Numbered from the stretch's first letter, positions 23,224 to 36,014 are shown. The stretch: DNA of 64,000 nucleotides from Aegilops tauschii subsp. strangulata (GCF_002575655.3 NC_053039.3:372039633-372103632); one strand, 5' to 3'. The notes: generated by a model not told the origin, from the sequence alone. A program made the numbers and translations.

Positions 23224-24614
23224 TAAGTTTCCGCTCCTCAACTCACTCCTGAGGAGGAATTGGAGCGTCATGCCGCTAAGATTGCATCCAAGCTCACTAC
23301 CAAAGATCATCTCATGACGAATGTGCTTGTAAGCTTAAGAAAGGGGGTAAGCACTCGTAGACAATTAGCAAACTATTGTGAACATCACGCGTTTGTCTCT
23401 TGTGTTGAACCCCAAAAGGTCTATGAGGCGCTCGAGGATCCGGATTGGCTTAATGCCACGCATGAAGAACGCAACAACTTCGAGAACAACAAGGTGTGGA
23501 GATTGGTGCCAAGGCCTACGGGGAACCACAATGTCATTGGAACCAAGTGGATATTCAAGAACAAGCAAGATTCTCATGGAATTATCATTCGCAACAAGGC
23601 TCGTTTGGTAGCACAAGGCTACTCCCAAGTCGAGGGTATCGACTATGGTGAAACCTTTGCTCCCGTTGCTCGCCTTGAATCTATTAGTTTGTTGATTGCT
23701 TATGCTTCTCATCATAACTTCAAGTTGCAACAAATGGATGTGAAGAGTGTTTTCTTAATGGTCCTTTTAATGGGTTTGTGTATGTCAAACAACCCCCGGG
23801 GGTTCGAGGATCCCTATTTCCCCGATCATGTGTACCAACTCGATAAGGCACTATATGGCATTAAACAAGCCCCACGTGTGTGGTATGAGCACCTTACCGA
23901 GTTGTTGCAAGATCGTGGGTTTGAAATTGGGAAAATTGAACCCACTCTTTTTAATAAGAAGGTCAAAGGGGAGTTGTTTGTATGCCAACTATATCTTTGG
24001 TTCCCCTAACAAAGCTTTCAATGAGGAATTTGTCGCTCTCATGACCTTGAAGTTCAAGATGTCCGTGATGGGAGAGTTGAAGTTCTTTCTCGGGTTCGAA
24101 ATCAAGAAAAGAAGAGAAGGAACCTTAATCAACCAAGCCAAATATACTCAAGACATGCTCAAGAGATTCAAGCTAAGTGATGTCAAGTCGGCTTCCACTC
24201 CAATGCCCGTCAAATGCCAACTTGACATAGATCCCAATGGTAAAGCGGTGGATCAAAAGGTATATCGCTCCATGATTGGCTACTGGCTTTACCTTTGTGC
24301 ATCTAGACCGGATATCATGTTGAGTGTGGGAATTTGTGCACGGTTTCAAGCCGCACCTAAGGAAAGCCACTATGTGGCGGTCAAGCGAATCTTTCGGTAT
24401 TTGTCTCATACCCCAAACTTTGGCTTATGGTACCCCAGAGGAGCAAACTTCAACCTTGTGGGCTTTTCGGACTCGGATCGGGCGGGAGACAAAGTGGATA
24501 GGAAGTCAACTTCCGGAGGGTGCCAATTTCTTGGTTGCTCTTTGGTGAGTTGGTCTTCTAAAAAGAAAATTTGTGTGTCTCTCTCGTCCACCGAAGTGGA
24601 GTATGTGGCCGCCG
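23224..24614 (+). pseudogene. Copia reverse transcriptase and RNase H (first part) of the SIRE-type element
   Basis: The RT starts near PEEELERHAAKIASKL, then WIFKNKQDSHG, KARLVAQGYSQVEG, FAPVARLESI and QMDVKS. Two local single-base changes around 23752-23802 shift and then restore the frame. At 23990-23996 the text passes from CQLY straight to a frame-shifted IFGSPNK, so the Y-V-D-D catalytic segment is absent. RNase H follows (FSDSDRAGDKVDRKSTSGG and SSTEVEYVAA) and is cut at 24614 by the Angela-like insertion. The last 3' part is at 37756. Other stops are present. Not functional. Confidence 0.85.
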
Positions 24615-26349
24615 TGAAGGAAATATGCCCTAGAGGCAATAATAAAGTTATTATTTATTTCCTTATATCATGATAAATGTTTATTATTCATGCTAGAATT
24701 GTATTAACTGGAAACATAATACTTGTGTGAATACATAGACAAACACAGTGTCACTAGTATGCCTCTACTTGACTAGCTCGTTGATCAAAGATGGTTATGT
24801 TTCCTAGCCATAGACATGAGTTGTCATTTGATTAACGGGATCACATCATTAGGAGAATGATGTGATTGACTTGACCCATTCCGTTAGCTTAGCACTCGAT
24901 CGTTTAGTATGTTGCTATTGCTTTCTTCATGACTTATACATGTTCCTATGACTATGAGATTATGCAACTCCCGTTTACCGGAGGAACACTTTGTGTGCTA
25001 CCAAACGTCACAACGTAACTGGGTGTATAAAGGTGCTCTACAGGTGTCTCCGAAGGTACTTGTTGGGTTGGCGTATTTCGAGATTAGGATTTGTCACTCC
25101 GATTGTCGGAGAGGTATCTCTGGGCCCTCTCGGTAATGCACATCACTTAAGCCTTGCAAGCATTGCAACTAATGAGTTAGTTGTGGGATGATGTATTACG
25201 GAACGAGTAAAGAGACTTGCCGGTAACGAGATTGAACTAGGTATTGAGATACCGACGATCGAATCTCGGGCAAGTAACATACCGATGACAAAGGGAACAA
25301 CGTATGTTGTTATGCGGTCTGACCGATAAAGATCTTCATAGAATATGTGGGAGCCAATATGAGCATCCAGGTTCTGCTATTGGTTATTGACCGGAGACGT
25401 GTCTCGGTCATGTCTACATAGTTCTCGAACCCGTAGGGTCCGCACGATTAACGTTTTGATGACAGTTATATTATGAGTTTATATGTTTTGATGTACCGAA
25501 GGTTGTTCGGAGTCCCGGATGTGATCACGGACATGACGAGGAGTCTCGAAATGGTCGAGACATGAAGATTGATATATTGGAAGCCTATATTTGGATATCG
25601 GAAGTGTTCCGGGTGAAATCGGGATTTTACCGGAGTACCGAGGGGTTACCGGAACCCCCCGGGGGCTTAATGGGCCATAGTGGGCCTTTGTGGAGAAGAG
25701 GAGAGGCGGCCAGGGCAGGGCCGCACGCCCCTCCCCTCTAGTCCGAATAGGACAAGGAGAGGGGGGCGACGCCTCCCTTTCCTTCCTCTCTCCCTCCTCT
25801 TTCCCCCTCCACTGCTAATCCAACTAGGAAAAGGGAGGGAGTCCTACTCCCGGTGGTAGTAGGACTCCACCTGGCACGCCCCTCCTGGCCGGCCGCACCT
25901 CCCCCCTTGCTCCTTTATATACGGGGGCAGGGGGGCACCCTAGAGACACAACAATTGATCGTTTGATCTTTTAGCCGTGTGCGGTGCCCCCTCCACCATA
26001 GTCCACCTCGATAATACTGTAGCGGTGCTTAGGCGAAGCCCTGCGTCGGTAGAACATCATCATCGTCACCACGCCGTCGTGCTGACGAAACTCTCCCTCA
26101 ACACTCGGCTGGATCGGAGTTCGAGGGACGTCATCGGGCTGAACGTGTGCTGATCTCGGAGGTGCCGTGCGTTCGGTACTTGATCGGTCGGATTGTGAAG
26201 ACGTACGACTACATCAACCGCGTTGTGCTAACGCTTCCGCCTTCGGTCTACGAGGGTACATGGACAACATTCTCCCCTCTCATTGCTCTGCATCACCATG
26301 ATCCTGCGTGTGCATAGGAATTTTTTTGAAATTACTGTGTTCCCCAACA
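24615..26349 (+). repeat. 5' LTR of Angela-like element (plus)
   Basis: This LTR is 1735 bp and nearly identical to the 1736-bp 3' LTR at 36015, with scattered single-base differences by eye. It contains the TATA box at 25914 and ends ATTACTGTGTTCCCCAACA. The primer binding site follows immediately. Confidence 0.92.
25914..25921 (+). promoter_or_regulatory. TATA box in Angela-like LTR
   Basis: TTTATATA lies in a C-rich context (GCTCCTTTATATACGGGGG). The same text is found in the 3' LTR near 37317. This is the usual core promoter position for BARE-like LTRs. Confidence 0.6.
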
Positions 26350-26350
26350 G

Positions 26351-26363
26351 TGGCATCCGAGCC
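26351..26363 (+). other. Primer binding site of Angela-like element (degenerate)
   Basis: TGGCATCCGAGCC directly follows the LTR. It differs from the standard TGGTATCAGAGCC at three positions. Confidence 0.7.
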
Positions 26364-27583
26364 TGGTTTTATGCGTTGATGTTATATGCACGAGTAGAAC
26401 ACAAGTGAGTTGTGGGCGATATAAGTCATACTGCTTACCAGCATGTCATACTTTGGTTCGGCGGTATTGTTGGATGAAGCGGCCTGGACCGACATTACGC
26501 GTACGCTTACGCGAGACTGGTTCTACCGACGTGCTTTGCACACAGGTGGCTGGCGGGTGTCAGTTTCTCCAACTTTAGTTGAACCGAGTGTGGCTACGCC
26601 TGGTCCTTGCGAAGGTTAAAATAACACCAACTTGACAAACTATCGTTGTGGTTTGATGCGTAGGTAAGAACGGTTCTTGCTAAGCCCGTAGCAGCCACGT
26701 AAAATTTGCAACAACAAAGTAGAGGACGTCTAACTTGTTTTTGCAGGGCATGTTGTGATGTGATATGGTCAAGACATGATGCTAAATTTTATTGTATGAG
26801 ATGATCATGTTTTGTAACCGAGTTATCGGCAACTGGCAGGAGCCATATGGTTGTCGCTTTATTGTATGCAATGCAATCGCCCTGTAATGCTTTACTTTAT
26901 CACTAAGCGGTAGCGATAGTCATAGAAGCATAAGATTGGCGAGACGACAACGATGCTACGATGAAGATCAAGGTGTCGCGCCGGTGACGATGGTGATCAT
27001 GACAGTGCTTCGGAGATGGAGATCACAAGCACAAGATGATGATGGCCATATCATATCACTTATATTGATTGCATGTGATGTTTATCTTTTATGCATCTTA
27101 TCTTTCTTTGATTGATGGTAGCATTATAAGACGATCCCTCACTAAATTATCAAAGTATAAGTGTTCTCCCTGAGTATGCACCGTTGCGAAACTTCTTCGT
27201 GCTGAGACACCACGTGATGATCGGGTGTGATAGGCTCTACGTTCAAATACAACGGGTGCAAAACAGTTGCACACGCGGAATACTCAGGTTAAGCTTGACG
27301 AGCCTAGCATATAACAGATATGGCCTCGGAACACGGAGACCGAAAGGTCGAGCATGAATCATATAGTAGATATGATCAACATAGTGATGTTCACCGTTGA
27401 AAATACTCCATCTCACGTGATGATCGGACATGGTTTAGTTGATATGGATCACGTGATCACTTAGAGGATTAGAGGGATGTCTATCTAAGTGCGAGTTTTT
27501 AAGTAATATGATTAATTGAACTTAAATTTATCATGAACTTAGCACCTGATAGTATCTTGCTTGTGTATGTTGATTGTAGATAG
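26364..27583 (+). other. Untranslated leader of Angela-like element
   Basis: About 1.2 kb without a supported ORF lies between the primer binding site and the gag ATG. Long leaders are normal in this group. The corresponding leader of the minus copy lies at 50169-51400. Confidence 0.7.
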
Positions 27584-28525
27584 ATGGTCCGTGTTGTTGT
27601 TCCGTTGAATTTTAATGCGTTCCTTGAGAAAGCAAAGTTGAAAGATGATGGTAGCAATTACACGGACTGGGTCCATAACTTGAGGATTATCCTCATTGCT
27701 GCACAGAAGAATTACGTCCTGGAAGCACCGCTAGGTGTACCACCTGCGCCAGCAACTGCGGACATTGTGAATGCCTGGCAGTCACGTGTTGATGAGTACT
27801 CGATAGTTCAATGTGCCATGCTTTACGGCTTAGAACCGGGACTTCAACGACGTTTTGAACGTCATGGAGCATATGAGATGTTCCAGGAGTTGAAGTTAAT
27901 ATTTCAAAAAAATGCCCGGATTGAGAGATATGAAGTCTCCAATAAGTTCTACAGGTGCAAGATGGAGGAGAATAGTTCTGTCAATGAGCATATACTCAAA
28001 ATGTCTGGGTATAATAATCACATGATTCAACTGGGAGTTATTCTTCCAGATGATAGCGTCATTGACAGAATTCTCCAATCACTGCCACCAAGCTACAAGA
28101 GCTTCGTGATGAACTATAACATGCAAGGGATGGATAAGATGATTCCCGAGCTCTTCGCAATGCTAAAGGCTACGGAGGTAGAAATCAAAAAGGAGCATCA
28201 AGTGTTGATGGTCAATAAGACCACCAGTTTCAAGAAAAAGGGCAAAGGGAAGAAGAAGGGGAACTTCAAGAAGAACAGCAAGAAAGTTGCTGTTCAGGAG
28301 AAGAAACCCAAGTCCGGACCTAAGCCTGAGACTGAGTGCTTCTACTGCAAGCAGACTAGTCACTGGAAGCGGAACTGCCCCAAGTATTTGGCGGATAAGA
28401 AGGATGGCAAGGTGAACAAAGGTATATGTGATATACATGTTATTGATGTGTACCTTACTAATGCTCGCAGTAGCACCTGGGTATTTGATACTGGTTCTGT
28501 TGCTAATATTTGCAACTCGAAATAG
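27584..28525 (+). pseudogene. gag and start of protease, Angela-like element (plus)
   Basis: The frame opens MVRVVVPLNFNAFLEKAK at 27584. The Copia gag core includes YSIVQCAMLYGLEPGLQ, RRFERHGAYEMFQELKL and SLPPSYKSFVMNYNMQG. A Lys-rich stretch precedes the CCHC zinc knuckle CFYCKQTSHWKRNC near 28338-28380, with the C-x2-C-x4-H-x4-C spacing intact. The protease starts in the same frame with WVFDTGSVANICNS (D-T-G). A stop at 28523-28525 ends the open stretch. Apart from this stop the gag part is intact (about 280 codons) and could still give a capsid-like protein. Confidence 0.9.
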
Positions 28526-28546
28526 GGGCTACGGATTAAGCGAAGA

Positions 28547-30946
28547 TTGGCTAAGGACGAGGTGACGATGCGCGTGGGAAATGGTTCCAAAGTCGATGTG
28601 ATCGCGGTCGGCATGCTACCTCTACATCTACCTTTGGGATTAGTTTTAGACCTAAATAATTGTTATTTGGTGCCAGCGTTAAGCATGAACATTATATCTG
28701 GATCTTGTTTGATGCGAGACGGTTATTCATTTAAATCAGAGAATAATGGTTGTTCTATTTATATGAGTAATATCTTTTATGGTCATGCACCCTTGAAGAG
28801 TGGTCTATTTTTGTTGAATCTCGATAGTAGTGATACACATATTCATAATATTGAAGCCAAAAGATGCAGAGTTGATAATGATAGTGCAACTTATTTGTGG
28901 CACTGCCGTTTAGGTCATATCGGAGTAAAGCGCATGAAGAAACTCCATACTGATGGACTTTTGGAACCACTTGGTTATGAATCACTTGGTACTTGCGAAC
29001 CGTGCCTCATGGGCAAGATGACTAAAACGCCGTTCTCCGGAACTATGGAGAGAGCAACAGATTTGTTGGAAATCATACATACAGATGTATGTGGTCCGAT
29101 GAATATTGAGGCTCGTGGCGGATATCATTATTTTCTCACCTTCACAGATGATTTGAGCAGATATGGGTATATCTACTTAATGAAACATAAGTCTGAAACA
29201 TTTGAAAAGTTCAAAGAATTTCATAGTAAAGTTGAAAATCATCGTAACAAGAAAATAAAGTTTCTACGATCCTGATCGTGGAGGAGAATATTTGAGTTAT
29301 GAGTTTGGTCTTCATTTGAAACAATGCAGAATAGTTTCGCAACTCACGCCACCCGGAACACCACAGCGTAATGGTGTGTCCGAACGTCGTAATCATACTC
29401 TACTAGATATGGTGCGATCTATGATGTCTCTTACTGATTTACCGCTACCGTTTTGGGGTTATGCTTTAGAGACGGCCGCATTCACGTTAAATAGGGCACC
29501 ATCAAAATCCGTTGAGACGACGCCTTATGAACTGTGGTTTGGCAAGAAACCAAAGTTGTCATTTCTTAAAGTTTGGGGCTGCGATGCTTATGTGAAAAAG
29601 CTTCAAACTGATAAGCTCAAACCCAAATAGGAGAAATGTGTCTTCATAGGATACCCAAAGGAGACTGTTGGGTACACCTTCTATCACAGATCCGAAGGCA
29701 AGACTTTTGTTGCTAAATTCGGAATCTTTCTGGAGAAGGAGTTTCTCTCGAAAGAAGTGAGTGGGAGGAAAGTAGAACTCGATGAGGTAACTGTACCTGC
29801 TCCCTTATTGGAAAGTAGTTCATCGCAGAAACCGGTTTCTGCGACACCTACACCAATTAGTGAGGAAGTTAATGATGATGATCATGAAACTTCAGATCAA
29901 GTTATTACTGAACCTCGTAGGTCAACCAGAGTAAGATCCGCACCAGAGTGGTACGGTAATCCTGTTCTGGAAGTTATGTTACTAGACCATGACGAACCTA
30001 CGAACTATGAAGAAGCAATGGTGAGGCCAGATTCCGCAAAATGGCTTGAAGCCATGAAATCTGAGATGGGATCCATGTATGAGAACAAAGTGTGGACTTT
30101 GGTTGACTTGCCCGATGATCGGCAAGCAATTGAGAATAAATGGATCTTCAAGAAGAAGACTGACGCTGACGGTAATGTTACTGTCTATAAAGCTCGACTT
30201 GTTGCAAAAGGTTTTCGACAAGTTCAAGGGATTGACTACGATGAGACCTTCTCACCCGTAGCGATGCTTAAGTCTGTCCGAATCATGTTAGCAATTGCCT
30301 CATTTTTTGATTATAAAACTTGGCAAATGGATGTCAAAACTGCATTCCCGAATGGATTTCTGGAAGAAGAGTTGTATATGATGCAACCGGAAGGTCTTGT
30401 CGATCCAAAGGGAGCTAACAAAGTGTGCAAGCTCCAGCGATCTATTTATGGACTGGTGCAAGCCTCTCGGAGTTGGAATAAACGCTTTGATAGTGTGATC
30501 AAAGCATTTGGTTTTGTACAGACTTTTGGAGAAGCCTGTATTTACAAGAAAGTGAGTGGGAGCTCTGTAGCATTTCTAATATTATATGTGGATGACATAT
30601 TGCTGATTGGAAATGATATAGAATTTCTGAATAGCATAAAGGGATACTTGAATAAGGGTTTTTCAATGAAAGACCTCGGTGAAGCTGCATATATATTGGG
30701 CATCAAGATCTATAGAGATAGATCAAGACGCTTAATTGGACTTTCACAAAGCACATACCTTGACAAAGTTTTGAAGAAGTTCAAAATGGATCAAGCAAAG
30801 AAAGGGTTCTTGCCTGTGTTACAAGGTGTGAAGTTGAGTAAGACTCAATGCCCGACCACTGCAGAAGATAGAGAGAAGATGAAAGATGCTCCCTATGCTT
30901 CAGCCATAGGCTCTATCATGTATGCAATGCTGTGTACCAGACCTGA
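28547..30946 (+). pseudogene. Protease, integrase and RT, Angela-like element (plus)
   Basis: This continues the polyprotein. The GAG-pre-integrase region is WHCRLGHIGVKRMKK and CEPCLMGKMTKTPF. Integrase acidic residues lie in IIHTDVCGPM, DRGGEYLSYEFG and QRNGVSERRNHT. A single extra base near 29270 shifts the frame, and a stop lies at 29628-29630. RT motifs are KARLVAKGFRQVQG, QMDVKTAFPNGFL and the catalytic YVDD near 30590, all present. RNase H starts after SIMYAMLCTRPD, where the solo LTR inserted at 30947. RT itself is open from about 29757 to the insertion. Confidence 0.9.
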
Positions 30947-31530
30947 TGTCACGACCGGTTTTTCAATAAAATAATTATTGAGAGACCAATCCCTTTTACG
31001 GACCAGTAAGGAAGAATTCCTTCTCACTGGTAGACAATATCTTGGTCACAGAAGAAAAATACCAGGAGTACTAAATATAATACAAGGTTGAGCGGAGACT
31101 GCCCAACAATTTATTACATGCACGCCGATAAAACAAGATGGCAGATAGGGTGGCATACTACTAACTCACGATAATAACGGTGGTGGAAATATCACCGCGA
31201 AGCGAGTGATATGACTCCTGAAGACTACAGCTCTTCGAGCGTCGGAGTGAGGCTCGAGGAGACTTATTGCGGGTGGCGGAAGCGTATATAATACAAGTGA
31301 CCAATATCCGGGATCGCGCAGGACTGACTGGGACTCCTCTAGGCGTCGGACGCGCTATCAAACTCTTCATCCAAGAGATCGCCTTCGTCAACATCTGGCC
31401 AAATCAACAAGCCAGGTGAGTACTATGAAAGTACTCACAAGACAGTTCGGACATAAGATATAACAAATGTAAACATGAAGCATATGAACAATTTATCCAG
31501 TGCGTTCAGACATAGAGATAATAAAAACTG

Positions 31531-31818
31531 GGTGCCAAGCGAGGGTCTGAATGACGCCTCGAGCGGAAACTGCAGAATAGTAATACTGGTGCCAAACGAG
31601 GGTCTGAATGACTCCTCGAGAGGAAACTGCGTGAATAATAATGCTGGTGCCAAACGAGGGTCTGAATGACTCCTCGAGAGGAAACTGCGAGAATAATAAT
31701 GCTGGTGCCAAACGAGGGTCTGAATGACTCCTCGAGAGGAAACTGCGAGAATAATAATGCTGGTGCCAAACGAGGGTCTGAATGACTCCTCGAGAGGAAA
31801 CTGCGAGAATAATAATGC
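31531..31818. repeat. 58-bp minisatellite, five units
   Basis: Units start at 31531, 31588, 31646, 31704 and 31762 with GGTGCCAAACGAGGG and contain CTCCTCGAGAGGAAACTG. The last three units are nearly identical, while the first is most diverged. Because 58 is not a multiple of three, the repeat yields long open frames by chance on the minus strand. Confidence 0.9.
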
Positions 31819-32056
31819 CACAGTCGGGCGTCAGGGCGACACCACATAACGGGCTTATAACAGATAAAGGCAGTGCGTGCCACAGTCGGACGTCTGAGCG
31901 ACATCACATAAAGGGCTTATAACAGAAAATAAAGGCAGTGCGTGCCACAGTCGGACGTCTGAGCGACATCACATAAAGGGCTTATATTTAAAGTAAGAAA
32001 CAAAAGACACGCCGCAGTCGGACGTCTGAGCGACGTCACATAAAGGGCTTATATTG
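31818..32056. repeat. About 64-bp minisatellite, four units
   Basis: Four units share CCACAGTCGGACGTCTG and CACATAAAGGGCTTAT. Spacing varies from about 60 to 67 bases because of small indels at the unit ends. Confidence 0.85.
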
Positions 32057-32640
32057 CAGTTCATAAATTATCACAAGTACGAGACGAATAAAAATTTAGT
32101 CCATCCACAGGAATAATAATTAAACTGGATTTACCACTTGAGCTTGTTCACCGGGGACAAGTTTTCCACGCGGATAGATGTGGATATACTGATTACACTA
32201 CTTGATCATGGATACGATGACTTGGAAGGAATTGACTCTGCAGAGTTTGTACTTAACCACAGCCAACGGATTTCAGTAGTCACGGGGACTAGTTCCGTCT
32301 ACGGTGTTTTGGAAGAAACACGTCTAACCAGTACACACCCAATTCAACCTTCCGGAGCCAGGGATCACCCTCGGCAACGTTCAAGAAAAACCTTGAGACG
32401 GGGAGGCTACAACCTCGCGTAGCATGGGATCAAATTTCTATACGCGCGCTCTAAGGGGGTGCCCCCCCTCTCGGTCCCAACCGGAAACACCCATGCCCCC
32501 TGACCGGATGGCTGGCTTTAATCCTGGGCCAAGGTACCATCATCCCGGCCTCTCTGTTTGGTGTGTACACGGAAAGAGGTTACCAACATACTAAACCGCA
32601 TCCTGGCAAATGAAACATGTGGTAGCACGGAAGGGGGAAA

Positions 32641-33111
32641 GAACGATAACGTGACTCCGTCCACGTTAACGTCGGAGAAAGTCGGATGACGCAAGGCTGG
32701 TATGCTACAACAGTACCACCTTGCTGCCCTTCATGTCACCACATGATTAGGCCATCTCTCATCAGAGATCATCGCAACTTTGGAACATGCGGGGAAAAGA
32801 ACGATAACGTGACTCCGTCCATGTTAACGTCGGAGAAAGTCGGATGACGCAAGGCTGGTATGCTACAACAGTACCACCTTGCTGCCCTTCATGTCACCAC
32901 ATGATTAGGCCATCTCTCATCAGAGATCATCGCAACTTTGGAACATGCGGGGAAAAGAACGATAACGTGACTCCGTCCACGTTAACGTCGGAGAAAGTCG
33001 GATGACGCAAGGCTGGTATGCTACAACAATACCACCTTGCTGCCCTTCATGTCACCACATGATTAGGCCATCTCTCATCAGAGATCATCGCAACTTTGGA
33101 ACACGCGGGTA
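32641..33111. repeat. 158-bp tandem repeat, three units
   Basis: Units start at 32641, 32799 and 32957 with GAACGATAACGTGACTCC. They are almost identical, so this array expanded recently or is kept uniform by gene conversion. Confidence 0.9.
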
Positions 33112-34064
33112 GTTACCTTACAAGCAACGAGGTATTTACCGACACTCATATGCCACGCACAAACTTTCAAGCAAACATGCAAAACACTTATCATATCAAA
33201 TGTTCAAACATGCTTGCCTGGTTCGGAGAAGTCGGAGTCTAGCTCGGCGAAGTTCGCGGCTCCGTCACCTCTTCCGGAACCTACGGCAATCACGAAACGG
33301 GTACTAACGTGAAAACCAATGGGTGCACAGAAACTTCTCCAAATATTTTTCAAATAAATCCCATAAAAAACTAGACAAAATTTGGAGATTGTCAGAAAAA
33401 GAATCACTCAAAAATCCCTTTTTATCAAAAAGTTATAAAGGTTTCTGTCCAGGGACTTATCTGTAATGAAACAGAAAAGTTCCAGGGTTTTAACTGAGAA
33501 AACAGAAAACGGTTCGGTTGGAAATGCGCAAGCTCAAGAGGGAAAGCGTATTTGCCCGAAGGCGCCAACAGAAAACGGTTCGAGGGAGAATATAACAGAG
33601 GCTGACATGCGGGGTCCACATGTCAGGTTTGAAAAGCTCGCCGGCGCCTGAAGACTGCGGTGGACGCCGGCGTCGAACCACGGCGAGTTAGGAGGATCGG
33701 AGGGTACCAAGAGCTTCAGCGTGTTCTTCCGCGTCGGTGGGTGGTGGACTCGACCAACGGGGAGCACCACGTCGACGGCGACACTATCTCCGTCGGACGA
33801 CGGCTCGGGTGATGGTGGGGAACTCCGGTGGAGGGCTGCAAACTTCGAATTGAAGCGCGGGTCAGAGGGAGGGATGCATAGTGAAGCTACTGGCAAGAGA
33901 AGGGAGGCGGAGGTGCACACACGGGGGCGAATCGAGCTGGATCCCGTGGCGGGTCGCGGCGGCCGGAGTCGAGGAAGGAGACCTCCTCGGGGCTCTTCCA
34001 GTGGCTAGGCGTGCTCTAGGTGGAGTGCAGGGATGGTGGGTGCTCGAGTTGAAGCTCAGGGCCT

Positions 34065-34074
34065 CTATTTATAG
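34065..34074 (-). promoter_or_regulatory. TATA box in solo LTR, minus strand
   Basis: The minus-strand text is CTATAAATAG, a near-ideal plant TATA box, followed by GAGGCCCTGAGC and a GC-rich leader. It sets the orientation of the solo LTR. Confidence 0.65.
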
Positions 34075-35359
34075 GCGGATCGATGGGGTGGCCGTGAACG
34101 GAGAATCTCCGGCGAGCGATTACGGCGATGCAGTGGATTGGCAGGAGGTTTGAGTGGCCAGGCAGCATCAGTGGAGGTTACTGGTGTCATTCCACAGCTA
34201 AACGGAGTTGGTCTTGGCGTAATGGTGTCGATCCATGGTGAGATGGCCGCACGGGCTCGACGGCGGCAGAGAGCGCGCTTCGCGCCCTGCGGTTCACGAC
34301 GAGAGCGGCAGCGCGTTCGGGGGAGTGGAAGGCCACGCGGCGAGCTCCGGTGGCTTGGGCGGCGCTGGGTGGCGCCGTCAGCGCCGTGCCTCCCGCTGGC
34401 GGCCGCAAAGCCGCCGCTGGCGTCGGTCACGGGGCGGCGCACCTTCTGCCGCAAGGTGCCAGGCGTTCGTGCGGTGCAGGAACAAGGGGGAGGGGACGAG
34501 GAGCAAGGCGACACAGTGGCACTGGTGAGATCGACGTCGGGTTCTGAAGAAAACGACAGTGCACTGCAATGTTCTCTGAACTTAACTGAAACTTGACACT
34601 GACAATGCACTGCAGGTGTTCGACAGAAAGATTTGGCTAAGAGATAAATTTTTCTGGGGCTGTAACTTGGTGAGGTGACCACTCAATGCACCCAGAGGCT
34701 GCCTGATTTTACTTGGAATTTTTGGAGAAGGATTTGAATGAATTTCACCAAATTTGACAAATCTGGTCCAAACTTGCAGCAAGTGTAGTTTGAAAAAATT
34801 TGAACTGAAGACCAGTGGATCTTCATGGATCTTGGTTGAGGGTTCAAAGGACTAGGGAGGAGAGTTGGTTTGGGGGCAAAAATCAAAACAGAAAGTAGAG
34901 TTCCTTTGTAAATCACCAATGGATAGAATAGAAGACAGAAATTTATTTGAATAAGATTTAAATGGAAAATAAACATAGGGGAGGTTCAACTTGCTGGATT
35001 AGATGCCAAACATGATCCAAAGATGAGGGGAGGGTTAGGAGAGAGTATTTGCACTAAGGCCATGGCAAGAGGGAAATGTTGAAAGTGGTAAAGGATTATT
35101 CCAAAAGCCATAGTGCAAATTTCAAAGAGATTTTCAAAAGGCATTTTCCCAAGTGAAAAGTATTTTGTCTTGAGTCCAAATGAAAAGCAAGAACCTCCAA
35201 GATCAAAGACAGATCTTGGGTGAATCCAAATAAAACTTTTGCCATAAAAAAATATTTGAAAGGGAGAGTTCTTTTGAAAACAAAAATTTAAATCACCTCC
35301 CTCAAGTCAAATAAAAATCTTTTGAAAAATCCAAATAAAAACTTGGGTGTCACACCTGA

Positions 35360-35981
35360 TGTGTGCCTTGCTATAAGTTTAGCAGGGAGGTACCAAAGTA
35401 ATCCAGGAGTGGATCACTGGACAGCGGTCAAGAACATCCTGAAATACCTGAAAAGGACTAGGGATATGTTTCTCATTTATGGAGGTGACAAAGAGCTCAT
35501 CGTAAATGGTTGCGTTGATGCAAGCTTTGACACTGATCCAAACGATTCTAAATCGCAAACCGGATACGTGTTTACATTGAACGGTGGAGCTGTCAGTTGG
35601 TGCAGTTCTAAACAAAGCGTCGTGGCGGGATCTACGGGTGAAGCGGAGAACATAGCTGCTTTGGAAGCAGCAAATGAAGGAGTCTAGATGAAGGAGTTCA
35701 TATCCGATCTAGGTGTCATACCTAGTGCATCGGGTCCAATGAAAATCTTTTGTGACAATACTGGTGCAATTGCCTTAGCGAAGGAATCCAGATTTCACAA
35801 GAGAACCAAGCACATCAAGAGACGCTTCAATTCCATCCGGGATTAAGTCCAGGTGGGAGACATAGAAATTTGCAAGATACATACGGATCTGAATGTTGCA
35901 GACCCGTTGACTAAGCCTCTTCCACGAGCAAAACATGATTAGCACCAAGGCTCCATGGGTGTTAGAATCATTACTGTGTAA
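35360..35981 (+). pseudogene. RNase H of Angela-like element (plus), continuing after the solo LTR
   Basis: The frame resumes after the TSD CCTGA (30942-30946, 35355-35359) with VCLAISLAGRYQSNPG. RNase H motifs follow: GCVDASFDTDPNDSKS, SKQSVVAGSTGEAENI, FCDNTGAIALAKES and TDLNVADPLTKPL. Three in-frame stops are visible (after ANEGV near 35687, after FNSIRD near 35845, and near 35940). The terminal reading is MGVRIITV and a stop at 35981. A purine-rich tract follows before the 3' LTR at 36015. Confidence 0.88.
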
Positions 35982-36014
35982 TCTAGATTATTGACTCTAG
36001 TGCAAGTGGGAGAC

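Larger units (their letters stand above)
30947..35354 (-). mobile_element. Large solo LTR (Sukkula-like?), 4.4 kb
   Basis: The plus-strand ends are TGTCACGACCGG and GGGTGTCACA, flanked by the 5-bp TSD CCTGA. No primer binding site, polypurine tract or retroviral gene is inside, so this is a single LTR left by recombination between two LTRs. Orientation is minus, because a clean TATA box (CTATAAATAG) lies on the minus strand at 34074-34065, followed by GC-rich leader-like sequence. Three tandem-repeat blocks (58 bp, about 64 bp and 158 bp units) fill 31531-33111. LTRs of 4-5 kb are known from Sukkula/LARD-type Gypsy elements; the family name is a guess from size. Confidence 0.85.

Noticed and set aside
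31435..31907. Minus-strand ORFs of about 130 codons with repeated SRSHSDPRLAP-type segments.
   Set aside because: They come from the 58-bp minisatellite. The unit is not a multiple of three, so all frames show the same words.
31531..33111. Regular repeats that could recall a CRISPR array.
   Set aside because: Units are directly tandem without unique spacers, 58-158 bp long, inside a plant solo LTR. They are minisatellites.
34065..34682. Long GC-rich ORFs on both strands in the solo LTR.
   Set aside because: They are Arg/Pro/Ser-rich, overlap on both strands, and lie in the promoter and leader part of an LTR.
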